In this document: piece by piece, positions 38,601 to 49,200 of the stretch
Position numbering within the stretch: position 1 is the stretch's first letter
Layout: each line of letters begins with the position of its first letter
Origin: Apostichopus californicus
Lineage: Eukaryota; Echinodermata; Holothuroidea; Aspidochirotida; Stichopodidae
Assembly (NCBI GenBank): GCA_020650975.1
Contig: JAIPMN010000470.1
Location: forward strand, 25,623-89,622
Direction of reading: 5' to 3'
DNA: 64,000 nucleotides
Notes under the pieces: model-generated
What the model was told of the DNA's origin: nothing
Database searches by the model: none
Seen by the model: only the letters and a program-made list of their open reading frames with translations
Program-made: the position numbers and the translations under genes

Positions 38601-40880
38601 ATTCTTATCTATTCAGTCAATTACTCATTAGTGGGTGCTGGATACTATTTGTTTATCCCTGGTAGGGACTTCATCTACTGTATCAGTAGTAGGCACCAGG
38701 GGGTAGTAGACAGGTACATCGAGAGCCTGCTTTGGCCCTGGGGACAGTTAAGTCACCGGGTCCCCTTTTTGAAGTCTTCTTTTTTGTATTAAGTATATTA
38801 TGAAAGTGAGAATTCATTATCCCATATTTCCCCAGGATCCCTATTTGATCATGGGCGTGAGGGCTGTATCCCCTGACTCCTCCACCCATGATTCATGGCC
38901 ATAGGTAAAATTGTATGTGGTTTTTGCTTTTTTTGTACAAAAAGCACAAATTGGGTCATTCCATGATATAATAAAAGGAAGACTGTACGATGATACTATC
39001 AGCAGCTGCTATTAATTTTATCACTAGAGGAAGTCAATTACAAATTAATTCCTTTCTTTTCCTTTTTTTTATTTTTACTTATGCAACAAAGAGAAAAATA
39101 TAATATTGGTCAAAGACCCACATTATTTGAAAGGGTTTTACAATATTTGAATGTTCGGATCACCAAATTTTCATAAATTAACTTCATACAAGAGAATGTT
39201 TCCTGGAAGTGATTTATTGCCAATGTTACCTTCAAGCTGTCCCTGTCTGTAGCTTGATCAATGGATTTAGACAGATTTAGTTTTGACGATGGATACCGCT
39301 CTCGAAGATACTTTATAAGATGATCAGTATTGGCCGCAACGTTTATCTTTCTAAAAATTATAAGTTTTCATAAGTACTCTGCTGGTGGTTCTGTATCTTC
39401 AGGATACTACCAGACATTGAAGGGTGTTAAAGTAGACAGATAGTTACATGTTTCATGAAGGGAAAGTACAATTAGAGTGGTAGTTAAATGCTTGGTAACG
39501 TTGCAGGATGAGTGGTGACCAATACTTTACTTTCAAGCATACTTGGGGCCAATACTGGTGACCTTTAACTACCCTTGACTTTGGAGTGTGGGTTCTTTTA
39601 GGTTTAGTTTGTTTTATATGTTTATGTTATATTCATGTTTTTTTTAATTAACGATGCAGTTAAAGCAAGGTTTCAGCTGGTTCAAGATGACTTATCTATA
39701 TGAATTGAGTCTTTATGTTAAAACAACTTAGAATAATAAGTATCTTCAAAGTGATTTATATATCATTTGAATATACATTTCTGTGAAAGATCCTTTTATG
39801 TACCGTATAACTAAGTTGGTGGTAAAACTGTGTTGGTCTTAGATCAAAGTTTTGTTTTTTTTGTCTCAGTTTATCTTATAGTATAGTTCACACTCAGTAT
39901 CTTTAAAGAAGTTCCCCTTGGCCCTTGTGCTAAAGATTTTATATAGCGTCAGTTCTTGTAAGAGAATTGTGGGATTGCATTGGACACAACACCATTATGG
40001 ATCACTGTGGCTGCTTTGTGAGGAGACAGGGGTTTGGAGAGTGAACTAATGGTAAATCAAACTTTTGTGCATTTATGCAGTTTGCTTTGAATGCCCAGGG
40101 TCTATCTTGATTGAATTTTGTGAAAGTGTTTTACCGATTTGAGAACATTGGTCTATCTGGGATGATCTACCTCATCGTTCAACTGCCGAAAAAATTGTTT
40201 GCCTCTTCTCTGCTAGAACCCTGTTATGTATATTTCACCTTATTCAATTGGCAAGTTGCAATGGAGGGAGATGCATTGGAATGGACAACTTTTTCATGTG
40301 CAGGGAAATACTCTTTAACTGACAATGTATGAGTGGTACGCAAACTCAAATCTATAATTAATCCTTTTGATGTCCCTAAAACTCCAAATACTTTGTCAGC
40401 TGGATTATGTAGGATGATTGATGAATTCATCCAATTGAAAATTAAAAAAATACATTAGCAAGAACCTATTTCCCCCCCCCCAAAAAAAATATATATATAA
40501 AATAAGCAAAGATCATTCAATATTTTTTTCACTGAAAGTGGAGAGGGCGTTGAAATGAGAAAACAGTAAATGGTTTCCAGAGTACCCACATATTTTAATT
40601 CTTTATCAATATTGTACTTCCTTTCTATTTTTCAAATGCTTATAATTATTGCATCCATTGTGACAGATCAACAATATGACCTTGTCAATGATATGAGAGT
40701 TAAAAGATTCATCCATATGTTGTGTATATTAAATCGGAAAGATTTTGTAAATCTGCTTTTGATTATTACTGGAGAAAAAAAACTTTACGAATGGATTAAA
40801 AAATTGGGAAAAACTGCATCAAATGTTTTGCTTTATTATTTTGTGAAGACTTTAAAAAAAATGATGAAGTCAAAATGAAT
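35667..40880 (+). other. WDR20 3' UTR and intergenic sequence
   Basis: The 3' UTR begins here; its end is unknown. Several AATAAA hexamers occur (for example about 36579 and 38087). An ATA microsatellite lies at 36586-36609 and a G run at about 37531-37539. A 102-codon open frame at 40570-40878 has no recognisable similarity and an AT-rich, Lys/Ile-rich composition; I treat it as chance. Confidence 0.45.
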
Positions 40881-41245
40881 GTTGAGGGCGTTGTGGTCAA
40901 GTGGTTAAGGCAGTGTTGTGATCTAAGGATTACAGGTTCGAGCCCTGGCCAGATCATTGCGTTGTGTCCTTGGGCAAGGCGCTTTATCTCCATTGCCTCT
41001 CTTCACCCAGGTGTATAAATGGGGACTTGCGAGGTAACTTGTAAATATAGTTGTGTGCGCCGGTTTGTGGCTGCACCCTATGGGAAGTCCCCCGGGGGAC
41101 ACGTGGTTGTGGTGCCCCAGGAGAGATTAATTGAATTGTGCACACTTTGGTGTGTAGGTGTGACAAGTTACCAATGACCAGGGTTAAGTTGTAAAGTCGT
41201 GTGAGAAGGCCTTGGCCCTGAACAAGACTGTAAACCTAAAATTAA
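40881..41245 (+). mobile_element. tRNA-derived SINE
   Basis: The head is tRNA-like: box A at about 40893 (TGGTCAAGTGGTTAAGGC) and box B at 40935 (GGTTCGAGCCC), spaced as in a tRNA gene. It is followed by GTGTCCTTGGGCAAGGCGCT, a central motif found in SINEs of many marine animals, and a non-tRNA body to about 41245. The length, near 365 bp, is typical. No clean target duplication could be defined; A/T-rich AAAATGAAT and AAAATTAAAT flank it. Confidence 0.85.
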
Positions 41246-41393
41246 ATGTGTGGCTGAATTTTCTTTCACTTTATTCAATGTGTAAGAGTAGAATTGTAAT
41301 TAGCATATGAATGTTTTGCTGCCCAGCATTTTAAAATAAATAATTGAAGTTGTTTAAAGGGGGTAAGAATGCATGTATTCGCATGAATGCATG

Positions 41394-41580
41394 ATCGCTT
41401 CTCAGCCTTTTGGCTAAGATCATGTGTACTATCTATTCTCTTTCGAGGGGAATGGTGATGCACACCTGACGATGATCACACAGTCACAGTCCCGATGCAA
41501 GGAGACTAGGGTTGAGAACGGATCAGTCGTTCAGTAGTTTGGTTTTCGTGCCCAGGTTCTTTCCTGGGCGACCTTTTCTT
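41394..41580 (+). ncRNA. U2 snRNA-like sequence (variant, pseudogene or U2-headed SINE)
   Basis: The first 29 nt match the 5' end of U2 snRNA with one difference (TCTCAGCC for TCTCGGCC), including CCTTTTGGCTAAGATCA. The branch-site pairing region reads GTGTACTATCT instead of GTGTAGTATCT. After that similarity is lost; instead there is a local hairpin (ATTCTC-TTTC-GAGGGGAAT), no clear Sm site, and a terminal hairpin GCCCAGG-TTCTTT-CCTGGGC before a T-rich end. The length, about 187 nt, is close to U2. It could be a diverged U2 variant, a chimeric pseudogene, or the head of a snRNA-derived SINE. Confidence 0.55.
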
Positions 41581-44500
41581 AAAAAGTAGAATGTATGTAT
41601 CAATGTCTATATCAAACACAACAGCCCAAGACTAACTTATACCATCTACATACCAACCTTTCAAAAATGTTCACAAAATTGTTGGCTTTATTTTTCTCAA
41701 CTACAAATGCACAGAATATTGTAATTTGTACAAGAGGTATCAGCATTTGTCCCAAATGACAGCTAATATGTACAAAAGTTGCTAACTATCTTTGCATTTG
41801 GTAGCAAATTAGTGAGTGAATTTTGGATTATGTTCCTCTGTTGATAGCACATATTGTATTCCAGGAAAACATGTTCAAAACTATGTTAGAAAGATGAGAA
41901 AGTAGAAATTGATTTAAATCTCTGTGATATATTTGAATTGCAGCTAATCCAATACATTTGGAGGAAGATACATCTCAATTGGTTACCTAATGTACTTGAG
42001 AATACACTTTTTTTTTTCATTTCTGACCTGTACAAGCTTGATTAGTTCATAGAAAAATAATATAATAATCCCATTGTTCTCCCCCGGAAACTACCAAGAT
42101 TGTAAATATTTTACAAAACACGATAAACACAACATATTTTTTACTATTATGGTACATGAGGTCCTAAGTTACAAAGTAAAATGCCTCTGCCTTGGGATAA
42201 TAATGACAGAGAGAGAGATAAACTAAAGTAAACCAGGGCATTAAAAAATGGTCTGAAGTATTGAACAGAAAGATAAAAATACAGACGATTATCATTATCA
42301 TTACGGACATTTTATAAGAATCATAAAAGGATCTTAAAGAACCTAGACATTTTTATCCTACCCTCCCCCCTCCCCCACCCCCCCCCCACCCTCAGTTAAA
42401 ATGTCTTGAAAGTCATTCAAAAAGATGCATTCATTGGCAAGGACATGAATGAAATTGACACAGTATAAAATCATGGCATTCATTGGCTACTGTACAAAAG
42501 GCACTTCTCTGATTTTTTGAAAATGACATGCAAATTTATGCAGAAGACAAATCACAAGTAACACCACAAAATTGGTTTGATAAGTTACGAAATAACATTT
42601 TCTTTTTGGATACTATCATTTAAAAGATATAACAAGAAAATTAATTCAAAAGTTAATACACAGACAATAAGGGCATTCTGTTTCACTTGCACATGCCTGC
42701 AATCTTCATAGTTCTAGAGAGGGGCATGTATTTTGTATGTTTGATTTCAGGTATTAAAAGTAAAACAGGACTTTTAACATTAATAAGCACCTTTCATCAG
42801 ACTGCAAGCCTTGAAAATTCAGGCCATTTACTGACTAAACAGTTTAGCCGTTTGCCAGTAGTTCAAAAAAAGCACTTGCAATTTTCTGCCAGTAGGCATT
42901 GAGAATAGAAACATCAAATCAATATACAGTAGCTGATGTGTAGAAGTTGGAACTTGACTTTTTTTTAGAAAGTAGATTTTTATAAGCACTTTGCATTTGA
43001 AAAAAAGTGTCTAAAATTGTGAAATACTAAGATCTGGACTGCTGTATTACAATAAAGGATATTAGATATAATTGATACTGATGAAATATCATGAGACAGT
43101 TTGGCTTCTAAGGATGCGATGTTCAACCAACCCCTGAGTTAAGGGTAGACCTACCTTTACAACTCTAAAATAAGAAGACTATGGGCATCTTTGATGATAA
43201 CATCTTAGCACCCTACAATTCATGGCAGTTTCAAAGAAACATAAATCTAAAACATAAAACAACCCAGATGGCTGGGCGGCTGTAGGTCTACCATCACATC
43301 AGGGTATCATTTGCTATATGTTAAATGCAATGGCGGCTTCCAGGATCGACAGGCAATTGCGTGCTGTTGGTATGATTTTATCTAGAATACAGATTAACAG
43401 TGGACAGAGTTTCAGAAATTGTGTTAAGTATTAAGTAGTTGAGCCGGTACAAGTATATGAAAATGATTTTAAGAATAGCGCTAACATTGAATACGGGCAA
43501 ACAGTTGCACAGTTAATTTAAATTGAGGGCACGAATACATGGAAATGGAGGGATGTTCCAGAATGCAACCAATTGAAAGGCAGTTTATGTGATGTTTTTC
43601 ATTATGTAGAAGGAATAAATTATTTCCTCCTCCTCATCATCAATAAGGTCTTAAAGCTTTAACTTCTACATATGAGCTATTACTCATAGTACAAAGATAC
43701 TTGTTATATATTAATGGTAACCTAAAGAACAATGACCTCACAATGTCAGACCTTCCACCAAATCATAAAGGTAACAAGACAGTATCCCCAACAACCCCCC
43801 CCCCCATCCGCTCATCCCCCCCACCCTCCTTCCCTACTCCTCGTCCTTTCTCTAAATACAAATATACAAACACGAATAAATATCTTATTAACATTGTGCT
43901 TGTTTTCAGTGTATGTGCAAACATCTAAATGTTGAAGGATTAGTTCTGCATGTCATTGTAACACTTTAACAGGACTGCAATACACTTCCTGCTAGATTCA
44001 CCCTAAACATAGTCTCTACATTCCATTAATCCCAAAATTGTGCCAGGAGCTGGTATATATAGAATAAACAGTTTATATTGACAAAAACGACATCCCTACC
44101 CCATCATTTAATCAATAATACACTAGGTTTAAAAGCTTAATATAAGCTTGTTGTTGTTATGTTGATGTTGTGTTGTTGTTATGTTGATGTTGTGTTGTTG
44201 ACCTAGGCTATATGTTGGTTCATGAAGGACACTAATGCAACAAGCTAGTAATGAAGTTTGATGTTCATACATATTTCCACTGTGGAGGACACTTCACTGC
44301 CAGCACAATCAGTTGTTATTTTGATATGCTGGTAGAACATACCCAAACCTCGGTTTCTCCACATCCAGTTATACAACCTCTTCAATGGTATGAGAATAAG
44401 AACACTTTAACACTAACTCTTTTATTTGGCATATAGTTTGTTTTTTAAAATTCATCCAAAGTTAAAAATGCCATGAAATTGGTAACAAATTAAATATCAT

Positions 44501-44985
44501 TTTAAATTTAGGTTAAAATTTTGGTCCTTTGAAAAACATTTACACTTGCCTGTAAGAGGCTGATTTCATTGGTTTAATATTAACATCATCTAAGAAACAC
44601 TATAATAGCTAAACATCTTACTAAAATAGTAAATTTAAAATTGACAGTTGTTATGCTTGAATGTAACATTTCTCTCAAGAAAATAGAAACAATAAATTGT
44701 CAACAGTTAAAACCAACGTCAGCCGCAATTAATAGGGAGAATAAATTCAAAAGATTCAACAACGACTACTAACTTAAGCGACATTCTGAAATGCTATCTT
44801 AATTTACTTGACAGCTGAATCATGTTTGGTTAACTATTTCCTCTGATCTCAATATTCTGATCTTACGATCTGAGATGGCAACTGACCAAAGCAGCACCTT
44901 TACAAATTGGAGTTCCTGACATCATGGAAAATTAAACTCCAATAAAATGCTTCATTCGGCCGCATTTCTCACATTGATTACAAAG
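41581..44985. other. Intergenic between convergent WDR20 and PALS1
   Basis: No gene is recognised. C-rich runs occur at 42361-42391 and 43793-43804. A TTGTTGTTATGTTGATGTTGTG tandem (two copies) lies at about 44149-44200. Confidence 0.45.
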
Positions 44986-44991
44986 TTTATT
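44986..44991 (-). terminator. Candidate PALS1 polyadenylation signal (AATAAA on minus strand)
   Basis: TTTATT on the plus strand reads AATAAA on the minus strand, about 1.04 kb past the PALS1 stop. Other hexamers occur further along, so this is only the first plausible one that would keep the minisatellite inside the 3' UTR. Confidence 0.3.
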
Positions 44992-46030
44992 TCACTGGTC
45001 AGCATTATTAACACTCAGCCATGTTCAGGGTCATCAACCACAGTAGTACACAGAACAATCTTTTTCATCTGGTAATGTTTGATAGTTCTATATATATATA
45101 TATGACAATTGATCAATTCTTCATTGGAGTTACTGCCCTGCATACAAGGACACAAGATGCTGTGTGAAAAGTGATTGCTCAACGATGCTATAGTATATAA
45201 AGATAATATGAGTTACATACTAAAGAATACAAAAGAATTGTGAATGCTGGCAGCTCTTGTAAGAGGAAAGCATACTTATGAACCAGACAATTGATAACAA
45301 CTACCAACAGGCATTGAAGGTGCACAATGTGTAATATTTGCAACAATTACCAACAGGCATTGAAGGTGCACAATGTGTAATATTTGCAACAACTACCAAC
45401 AGGCATTGAAGGTGCACAATGTGTAATATTTGCAACAATAACCAACAGGCATTGAAGGTGCACAATGTGTAATATTTGCAACAACTACCAACAGGCATTG
45501 AAGGTGCACAATGTGTAATATTTGCAACAATTACCAACAGGCATTGAAGGTGCACAATGTGTAATATTTGCAACAACTACCAACAGGCATTGAAGGTGCA
45601 CAATGTGTAATATTTGCAACAATAACCAACAGGCATTGAAGGTGCACAATGTGTAATATTTGCAACAATTACCAACAGGCATTGAAGGTGCACAATGTGT
45701 AATATTTGCAACAATTACCAACAGGCATTGAAGGTGCACAATGTGTAATATTTGCATGGTCAGCTCTTGTGAGGCTCTTGAATCCACTGGCAGTACTAAC
45801 CTCCAAAAAAACAACAAAAAACCCAACAAACCCAACAAGGATATTACAACTGAGTTGTGTGGCTACGGTGTTACAAATTCCTCATTATGTGCAATAGGCA
45901 ACAGTGGTGTGTAAATATATGAAACTTGTACAGTATTAAACTATTTACAATATCCATGCGGTGGTCTGGCTGGGCTCAGTAGAGTCTGGGGCGGCCATTT
46001 TGGTGGAGGACAAACCGGGCCACGTACCCA
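44992..46030 (-). other. Probable PALS1 3' UTR
   Basis: Sequence following the PALS1 stop codon at 46031 on the minus strand. It contains the 46-bp minisatellite and an AT microsatellite at about 45091-45103, and no further coding sequence. Confidence 0.5.
45297..45756. repeat. 46-bp minisatellite with a higher-order 184-bp period
   Basis: Ten nearly identical 46-bp units share CCAACAGGCATTGAAGG, TGCACAATGTGTAATATTTG and a variable CAAYWAC-like joint. The joint variants run CTAC, TTAC, CTAC, TAAC, then the same four again, then TTAC, TTAC, which indicates duplication of a four-unit block. The left and right flanks share CAGCTCTTGT. Antisense open frames of 91-117 codons run through the array and are repeat artefacts. 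Confidence 0.93.
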
Positions 46031-46210
46031 TCACAGTCTTATCCACTTGATGGGAACCCACTGGGGTTCCGTCTGTATCCTCTGAATCTCTGTGGTAAGG
46101 TCTCTGTAGGCGCGTTCATGATCATAATGGATGATAACACAGTCAAAGTAATGCCCATACACATCCTCCATCGAACGACCCATCTCAATAATGTTCCTCA
46201 ATTCTTCCTC
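46031..46210 (-). CDS. PALS1: PALS1 terminal exon (end of GK domain)
   Basis: The acceptor is CTTTCCCTTCAG. The exon encodes [20 protein letters not shown] and continues through YFDCVIIH to [16 protein letters not shown] at 46033-46031. The QWVP-x-W ending is diagnostic of p55-type MAGUKs. Confidence 0.95.
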   Translation of the reverse strand, partial: EEELRNIIEMGRSMEDVYGHYFDCVIIHYDHERAYRDLTTEIQRIQTEPQWVPIKWIRL

Positions 46211-49200
46211 CTGAAGGGAAAGAGTCAAGAAACCAAACCTTTGCAATCAAAACCTTTTGTGCGTTGTGTGATACAAAATCAGTCAATGTTTACCTTCACA
46301 GTAAGTTTGCTAAACCAGAACTAACCAGCATCCCATTTCCTTAGGTTGTTGATTAACCATAAATAATGTCAACATACCTGTTGGACTCCGGTGCTTTTAG
46401 AAACCATTTTCAAAGTGAACCTTTAATAGTTTGTTACTTTATATGGTGGAGGTCAAACAAAGATATATAGCAGGGTTAAACAAGATAAACGGGGGTCAAA
46501 ATCTAATAACTGTGTAAATATAACTCAACAAGCAAGCACTGGTCAGGGTAAGCAACAACCAATGGCTGCATGAGGGTAAATGCGACACTGATGTGTAGAG
46601 ATCTCTTTCAGGGTGAATGGAGACCCTATCTTTTTGACAGTGGATAAAGGTCACTTTGAGATAAAACAGAGGGCAAAATATGAAGATTTTGTTAAATTCA
46701 AATAATGAAAAGTCAAAAATTGTTGTTATGCACTTTATCAGAAGTATATGCAAGCAACCAAGTCAAGTGTTATGTGAAGTCTTTACAAGTGCTACAAAGA
46801 TCTTGTACACAATGACCAAAATACTGTAGCTACTTAAAACTGCAATACTCCAGGTGCTGAATGCACTAATGGATCTTTAAATGTGAAAATGTTAACGGAT
46901 GTTATTATGACATCTTACAAAAAATGACATCTAAAACAATATTTTGTTTAATTTTGAGGAGACAAAAACCTTGAAAAACACATTTGTGTTATTTCTATTT
47001 GACAGAAGCATAACCACCAACTACTTGCACAGTGTATAAACTGAGGGCAGTGGTCGATAATTTCTCACCAATCTTCCAATCAAATGGTTGTTTCTCTACA
47101 TTATTTGTATGACCCATCTAACAATGTAATATCTGTCCAGAACTTTGTTAAATTTTCCAAGTAGTTTATGAAACTTGGCATTGCTACATAGTACATGTTC
47201 TCATTTGACACTGTCATCATTTCAGATTGCTTCTTAGCCTGATCCCTGAAGGTGAATCAAACCTCGATTCCTGCTTTAATGAGAAAATAATGACTATGGA
47301 GTCATTGTACTTGTTCGACTACATTAAAGGGTGTGAAGACTCGCGCAAAAAGAAACGTCTAATGCCGGTAATTTGACCAAGTTTCGAATGAGGTGTAACA
47401 GAAGTGTTAAACACCACCATCGATCCCAGAAAATACACACACAGCTTGCTACCGTCGGTAATAAGACACTAGTGTACAGTCAGTACATACAGCTGCGGTC
47501 AATACCCACAGCACAGTATACAAATGATACAGCGATGGACATCTCAGGTCCAGCTAAAGATAACAAGGTATCACGTTTCATTGCTGTCTGCATTTTATAG
47601 CGACACAAACAAAATGTCACTTGCAGGCAACAGAAAGTTAACTTTTTCAGACGGCCGCACGCGGTTTAGAGCGAGTTTTTAATGCCTTTAATAGGTTTTC
47701 AACTCTTCTGTGCAATGTACCGCCCTCAATTTATTTAATGTCTACATTAGTCAGGAACTTTCAATTGCTGCCCTCCATTTGTATCTAGGACTGTTGAGCT
47801 TACCTTCAGTTGTTCGACTACATTAATAGGTTTCAATCTCTTCAGTGCAACATACCGCCCTCAATACATTTAATATGTCTACATTAGTCAGAAACTTTCC
47901 ATTGCTGCCCTCTATTTGTATCTAGGACTGTTGAGCTTACCTTCAACTGTTCAACTACATTAATAAGTTTCAATCTCTTCAGTGCAAAATACCGCCCTCA
48001 ATACATTTAATGTCTACATTAATGAATACTTTCCACTGCCCTCCATTTGTATCTAGGACTGTTGACCTTACCTTCAACTGTTCGCCAGCATCAGTCCTCT
48101 GTTGTCTCAACCGATCCAAGGACGGTGGCGCGATGAAGATGTAATACGGATGGAGATCAGAATTCTTGATTATCCTCAAGAACTACTCAGATCAAAAGAA
48201 AGAAAAGCAGATTTGAAAACTCTCTGGTGAGACGGATACATACAATACAGGAAATAATAGGAATCATACCATATAATAGAGAGATACATGCAACACGAAA
48301 CCAGTGCAAGCAACTTAACTGTATATATATCTATATATCTATATATATCTCTATATCTATATATATATATATTAACATTTCAAATATATATATATATCTT
48401 ACAGGAAATAATTTAGCATTCAGTTTTTGTGCAGCAGTTTTTGGAGGCGCTGAACTGTTTATTTGTAACACTATGGTTTCTGTGTACAAAAACTGCTATA
48501 AATCTTTTCACTTATATAGCAACTTGCCCATTTTACATAGCATTTTGCAAATGCGAAACTGGATAAATAATTCCTTGTATGTATGTGTATATAAATATAT
48601 ATATACTAGCTATAGATGTAATATGCCATTGTATATTTGTTTTATAGATACCTCATGCAAAACTAAACACATGCAGTAACCATAATGTTTTACACTGACA
48701 ATTACTCCAACACGATGACAGAAATGCTTAAAATAATTGGACGAGAGCAACACACATGCAAGATATAGAGAAAGGTTAAATGACCCATTTCTAAGTAGGA
48801 TGGCCACCATCCTGTCATACTTGACATGTTCTCTCTTAACTACTAAATCACCCTTGAAAACAAGGCAGTTGAACATATTGTAATATACAACTATGACTAC
48901 CCATCTCTTTATTTTTGGGGATAGTTTGCTTAAAAAAAATTTTTTATAATTTTTTTGAATTATTATCAGATGCATTAATGATCATTAAATGACTCTCCCT
49001 ATTGAATACTGTAAGCTCATGTCAGCAGCTAGTAGAGTTACCACACTGACCTAATAGAAGATACCATAGGGTCATAGGAACATTAACATCAACTGACTAT
49101 TCAGAAAGATTTGAATGGAAGAAAAGAAAGACACTCTTCTAGCAATATCATCTGCAGCAAAAAATACAGAGATGATAAACTGACCAATCAGGTGCAGGGA

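Noticed and set aside
40570-40878. 102-codon hydrophobic and Lys-rich open frame
   Set aside because: AT-rich composition, no similarity, ends at the SINE; best explained as chance.
40881-40955. Functional tRNA gene
   Set aside because: Good boxes A and B, but the 3' acceptor side is replaced by a SINE body with GTGTCCTTGGGCAAGGC.
45297-45756. CRISPR-like array
   Set aside because: The units are contiguous 46-bp repeats without unique spacers, and the genome is eukaryotic.
45301-45838. Antisense open frames of 91-117 codons with a Cys-rich repeating peptide
   Set aside because: They arise from the 46-bp minisatellite; no start context, splice pattern or family similarity supports a gene.
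48227-48679. 150-codon plus-strand open frame
   Set aside because: It runs through a TATATC microsatellite in a PALS1 intron and has no recognisable similarity.
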